Shown here in pieces: positions 7,102-10,201 of a stretch of 10,201 nt of DNA (its first letter is position 1; each line of letters opens with the position of its first letter). The DNA comes from Isohypsibius dastychi (taxonomy: Eukaryota; Tardigrada; Eutardigrada; Parachela; Isohypsibiidae): assembly GCA_034696485.1 (NCBI GenBank), contig JAQIWT010001598.1, positions 1-10,201 of the forward strand, in the 5' to 3' direction. The notes under the pieces are model-generated. The model saw only the letters and a program-made list of their open reading frames with translations, was not told the origin of the DNA and searched no databases. A program made the translations under genes and the position numbers.

Positions 7102-8794
7102 GAAAACCGAATCAGCTGATCCATCTCCCAAGGTGGAGATCCCAAAATCATCCGTCAATAACAAATCGCCAAGTGCATTATCAACCTTTCTTGGAACTCT
7201 ACTAAATGCTGTGCCACCACCCGATAGAAAGGTCCTGTCTCCTCCAATTCCACCCATTTCCAGCTCTTTAGCAACTCCAGCCGCTGATACACCTCAGAGC
7301 CTATGCGTAGTCTGCGGAGGGACATTTTGTGTGGCACTACACTATGGAGCACTAACATGCGTCTATTGTACAGGCTTCTTCATTCGAGCCGTTAACCAAG
7401 GTGAAGTCCGACGCTGCTTCGGAAAACAAGACTGTGTCATCGGAGCAAACCTTTATGCGTTACCATGTCCAGAATGCCAGCTGGCCAAGTGCTTCAAAAT
7501 TGGGATGCGGGAAGCGGACGGTTTACGGGGATCCATGAAGAATAAGGATACTGTTGCTGAACCACCTCCTGATGATCCTACTCTCATGATCCCGATTTCC
7601 AGCGTTGGTTCGAACAACGAAATTGTCCATAGCTCGTTAGCTGGTGTTCAGAGCTCATCCACATCCTCAAAGATGGAGGAAGACAAGCCTTACGAGCCAG
7701 AATCCTCATCTACCTCGGTCTCAAAGGACGTAGGTGTTCCAGCAGCATTCTCCGAAAGTACCAGCCCTCGAAACGGTGGTACGCTCAGGCTCAGGTCAAA
7801 GGATATCTGGAAGTTCACCCGAGTTCGTACGCCAGCATACATGTTCATCAACGCATTGTCCGAAGCTAAGACAGACGTGTTTTCGGTTTCCAAAGAGGGA
7901 GACCGACATTCTGCCCATAGCTTAATTCTGGGCGCTCGTCTAACCACGTTGACAACTATTCTGAAGTCTGGAGTTCGGGAAATTTCGATGGACTAGTCGG
8001 CTGAAGTGGTTGAAGCCTTTCTTCAGTTGATCTATGCCCGACCCTGTCCGGATCTGGCGAAATATATTGTGGAACTTGTGGAGATGTTCGGCAATTATGG
8101 GGTGGATGGTGAGATGAGTGATATGACGGAACATGATCAAGTCAAAGAAGCAGTCACGACCGAAAATGCTGCGTTAGTCCATAGATGAGAATCCTAGCCC
8201 TCGATTTTTTTAGGGAAGGGAATTTCCTCCCTTGGTTTTATTCGGCTCCCTCGTCGACTCCCTAGTAGTTTTAGGATCCTAGGAATTTTTGGGAAAAGCC
8301 TAACTCCCTCGCGATGCGTTCGATACAAAAAAGGGTTGTTTCATCAATCTTCGCTATTTTGAGCACTGTTTAAAAACATCACATCACCTCAAATTCATGA
8401 AAATGAAAGTTCCATCTGACCTTGCCATTTAAAACTGCAAATAGCTCAAAAGTAATCAATTCTTCCAGAAGTTTTTCGAAATTTCATAGAGGATTTTAAG
8501 GAAGTTTCCTCTATTAGCTCCCTTGGAGATTTAGGCTCCTCAGTTGTCTCCCTAGTTTCCTCGCCATTTTAGGAAACTTCCTCGTCCCTCGTCGCTTCCC
8601 TCGTCCCTTAGGACTAGGATTCTCATCTATGTGCGTTACTCTTCTTCACCGCCCCGAAGCATAACCAGTATTGGATATGGGCATATGCCGTTCAGGTTAT
8701 TCAGAAGAATTACAGTCTTCGAGAGAGCGAGGAGTTTCGGAAGCGCGAGAAGGAGGGACTGACTCTGAATGCCCGTGAAATCCAATTCTTTTAA
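7102..8794 (+). pseudogene. Nuclear-receptor zinc finger-BTB fusion gene, disrupted
   Basis: An acceptor TTCGTTTTTAG ends at 7101. The frame from 7103 encodes a Pro/Ser-rich leader, then a nuclear-receptor DNA-binding domain starting at the CVVC codons (7304). Its features are LHYGALTCVYCTGFFIRAV, CFGKQDC, then CPECQLAKCFKIGM. A Ser-rich linker follows instead of a ligand-binding domain, then a BTB domain: AKTDVFSVSKEG, HSAHSLILGARL, then VREISMD. In-frame TAG at 7994-7996 is followed directly by SAEVVEAFLQLIYARP, the expected next BTB segment. At 8177 a 455-bp inverted-repeat element interrupts the gene. From 8639 the same frame resumes (LFFTAPKHNQYWIWAYAVQV, then NYSLRESEEF) to TAA at 8792-8794. 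The family role would be a sequence-specific transcription factor with BTB-mediated dimerisation or corepressor binding (inferred). It is called a pseudogene because of two breaks, but rescue by splicing is possible. Confidence 0.75.
8177..8631. mobile_element. Inverted-repeat MITE inserted in the NHR-BTB gene
   Basis: Terminal inverted repeats CATAGATGAGAATCCTAG lie at 8180-8197 and (as reverse complement) 8614-8631. TGCGTTA at 8170-8176 and 8632-8638 is a 7-bp target-site duplication; three extra bases (GTC) sit between the left duplication and the repeat. The interior is rich in CTCCCT / TTTTAGG motifs, inverted between halves, with no ORF. Its left end adds Val-His-Arg-stop to the interrupted frame. 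Confidence 0.8.
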
Positions 8795-9352
8795 CATACC
8801 GTAAGTACTTATAAACATAAATCCGAAAGATACGTCCCAAAAAATGATCTCTGATAATTTCTCGCAAACCCATCCTCTCCACCGAAATTCAGTTTCCATG
8901 ATTTCGTAGCATAAAAGTAAAACCAAGGGTGTTAACCTAATTTTGGCTTGATGTATGATCATGTCTGCAGAGTCTCCAGTTTAGTTTTCTGTCAAAAGAT
9001 AAATGCCCCAAAGCAGAACGTCTTCGGGCAAAAACGCAAGAGTGAAGGGTGCAATATGGTAAATGCTGATATTTGAAGTGTGCCGTTTTTTCTTCCAGTT
9101 GTAAACTGCTCAGCTCTTGACGGAAACAGACACTGGTAATTCCGAAAACTAAATTTCCTGGGTATGGCTAATGCAGAACCTTGAAATTGTTGCAATACGC
9201 TGACCAGAAGAATGGTCGAAACTGAAGATGTGAGCCTGAAGCTAACGTCAAACGGAAGTGCTCGGTAGTTCTCTTAAATCGGCAAAATTGCTTTCATGGG
9301 TCCTTCAACCAAAGTTCATAAATTTTTCAAATCATATTTTCACTTGTTCATA
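8795..9352. other. Downstream non-coding stretch, no confident gene
   Basis: This lies 3' of the NHR-BTB frame. A GTAAGTAC donor-like site at 8801 follows the stop codon. Minus-strand frames at 8636-8962 and 8992-9195 are open, but have no motifs and partly mirror the BTB coding strand. A plus-strand TTTTTTCTTCCAG acceptor lies near 9100 without a convincing exon. Confidence 0.4.
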
Positions 9353-9422
9353 CAGTAATTCCAGTTAAATTGAACGACATGCGAAAATTGTCGTTCAACA
9401 TGCACAATCGTTCATTTTACTG
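9353..9422. mobile_element. 70-bp TA-flanked mini-MITE
   Basis: TA at 9351-9352 and 9423-9424 flank ends CAGTAA and TTACTG. Inside, AAATTGAACGAC on the left resembles the reverse complement of the right end (AAATGAACGAT), and GAACGAC...GTCGTTC forms an inner hairpin. The CAGT start and TA duplication are typical of Tc1/mariner-derived elements. Confidence 0.7.
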
Positions 9423-9521
9423 TACTTAACGTCCCCTTGCTAAAACTAGCCAGGGACACGCCGGGGGGGCTAAATTTGCGTACAGGTCATACGGTCGTTC
9501 GACCTACAGGTACCAGACTTG

Positions 9522-9694
9522 CCCCGTTTTTTCAACGGGAACAAATAACGGGACGAATTTCCCGTTATTCCGTCCGTTACCGTTATTACCGTTATTTTAA
9601 CGGTAGCGGGAGCCTTCTGTAAGGGGGCGGGAACGGGCGGGATTCTGGTCGAAGCGGCGGAAACGGTTACCGTTCCCCGTTATCCCCGTTATTG
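9522..9694. repeat. CCGTTATT-rich degenerate repeat
   Basis: Many copies of CCGTTATT, CCGTTACC and CGGGAA occur in both orientations. They include the inverted pairs CCCGTT...AACGGG and AATAACGGGA...TTCCCGTTATT. No protein is supported across it. Confidence 0.6.
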
Positions 9695-9740
9695 CAACAT
9701 TCAAACTTTATTTTTGTGACCTGCAATTTCCAGAACCTAC

Positions 9741-9812
9741 CTCCACTCTCTCAAACCGATTGAGTCCGCGGTAGGCATAGGCATAGGCGCAGCAGTTCAG
9801 CTTCTCGGCACC
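9741..9812 (-). CDS. Isolated candidate exon (24 codons)
   Basis: On the minus strand a GTAATTTCAG acceptor precedes a 72-nt segment that ends at a GTAGGT donor. Only one of its three frames is open: GAEKLNCCAYAYAYRG, then LNRFERVE. Splice signals are good, but no partner exon was found within the window and no family is recognised. The alternating Ala-Tyr reflects a GGCATA repeat, so a chance call is possible. Confidence 0.3.
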
Positions 9813-9903
9813 CTGAAATTACATTCATCCAAAATCAGGCTGCTGAAGCAGGGGGTGGGGCTGCAGGGGCGATTCCAGTTTCGGGATGGACTGATGCATG
9901 GTA

Positions 9904-10062
9904 TGCATCAGATGCAAGGTCAAGATCTGAGTCTCAGAAAAATGCATCTGATGCAAGGGTCAATTCGACGAAAAAAAAATCGTGCATCAGATGCATGATC
10001 TAAATTCCAAAAAAATCATGCATCAGATGCATGCTTAATTTTCTAAAAAATGCATCGATGCA
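9904..10062. repeat. Palindrome array TGCATC(A/T)GATGCA, five copies
   Basis: Copies lie at 9904-9916, 9943-9955, 9983-9995, 10019-10031 and 10051-10062, spaced 39, 40, 36 and 32 bp. The last is the perfect 12-mer TGCATCGATGCA. Spacers are A-rich and share AAAAAAT. A half copy lies near 9893. This is a decaying tandem repeat of about 40 bp whose core is a palindrome. Confidence 0.7.
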
Positions 10063-10097
10063 TACGTACATTCAAAATAAATAAGGTATATTAAGGT

Positions 10098-10136
10098 GTT
10101 TGTCTGGGGGGTTCGGACAAACTCGGGTTCCCGAAT
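10098..10136. repeat. Two adjacent short hairpins
   Basis: GTTTGTC and GACAAAC (7-bp arms, 11-nt loop containing GGGGGG) are followed at once by TCGGG-TTC-CCGA. No RNA family is recognised. The window ends shortly after, so a larger element cannot be judged. Confidence 0.4.
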
Positions 10137-10201
10137 TGTGTGGGTTATTGAGCGCCTTTACGATAGACGCACACCGTGTGGCTAGCCGCGCAAGAGAGGC
10201 A

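Noticed and set aside
8636-8962. 108-codon minus-strand hydrophobic ORF
   Set aside because: Lies opposite the resumed BTB C-terminal frame, which is tied in phase to the upstream gene.
9437-9622. 61-codon plus-strand ORF
   Set aside because: Mostly translated CCGTTATT repeat (RYRYYRYF-like), so compositional.
9904-10062. CRISPR-like array
   Set aside because: Short palindromes with unequal, related A-rich spacers in a eukaryotic repeat context, with no cas genes.
10120-10201. tRNA-like T-arm (GGGTTCCCG)
   Set aside because: No acceptor stem, anticodon arm or D arm could be fitted around it.

Overview
The window looks like nematode nuclear DNA, most likely Caenorhabditis or a close relative. 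It is AT-rich. The best gene has six introns, five of them 50-57 nt, with TTTTAG-type acceptors. Coding content includes nematode-type nuclear-receptor and BTB proteins, and the intergenic space is full of small inverted-repeat transposons. No rRNA, tRNA, CRISPR or bacterial-type operon was seen.

Layout. 1-1200: non-coding repeats, including hairpins, a 36-bp direct repeat, a tandem ETS/CRE-like 18-mer and a C9-TC-G20 tract. 1218-2270: a 1,053-bp non-autonomous transposon with about 170-180-bp terminal inverted repeats and a 7-bp target-site duplication, TTGGAAC. 2762-4944 (minus strand): a complete seven-exon BTB-BACK-Kelch gene. The spliced reading is 586 codons plus stop and every splice phase agrees. 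It is probably a Cullin-3 substrate adaptor or an actin-associated kelch protein. 4945-5745: intergenic, with a few short ORFs that cannot be resolved. 5746-6478 (plus): two short gene pieces, one resembling an Sm/LSm fold and one unrecognised. 6522-6740: a TA-flanked MITE. 6973-8794 (plus): a remarkable gene that joins a nuclear-hormone-receptor-type zinc-finger DNA-binding domain to a BTB domain. It has an in-frame TAG inside the BTB domain and a 455-bp inverted-repeat element inserted in its 3' coding part. The reading frame resumes exactly in frame on the far side of that element. 8795-10201: mostly repeats, namely a 70-bp mini-MITE, CCGTTATT-rich DNA and a palindrome array with a period of about 40 bp. 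One isolated candidate exon lies on the minus strand.

How the genes relate. The kelch gene and the NHR-BTB gene are divergently oriented. Both carry BTB domains, but of different subtypes, so recent local duplication is not obvious. The NHR-BTB locus is the most unusual item: either a recently broken gene or one rescued by splicing of the stop-containing and transposon-containing segments. All gene models are hand-spliced from the sequence and no database search was possible.
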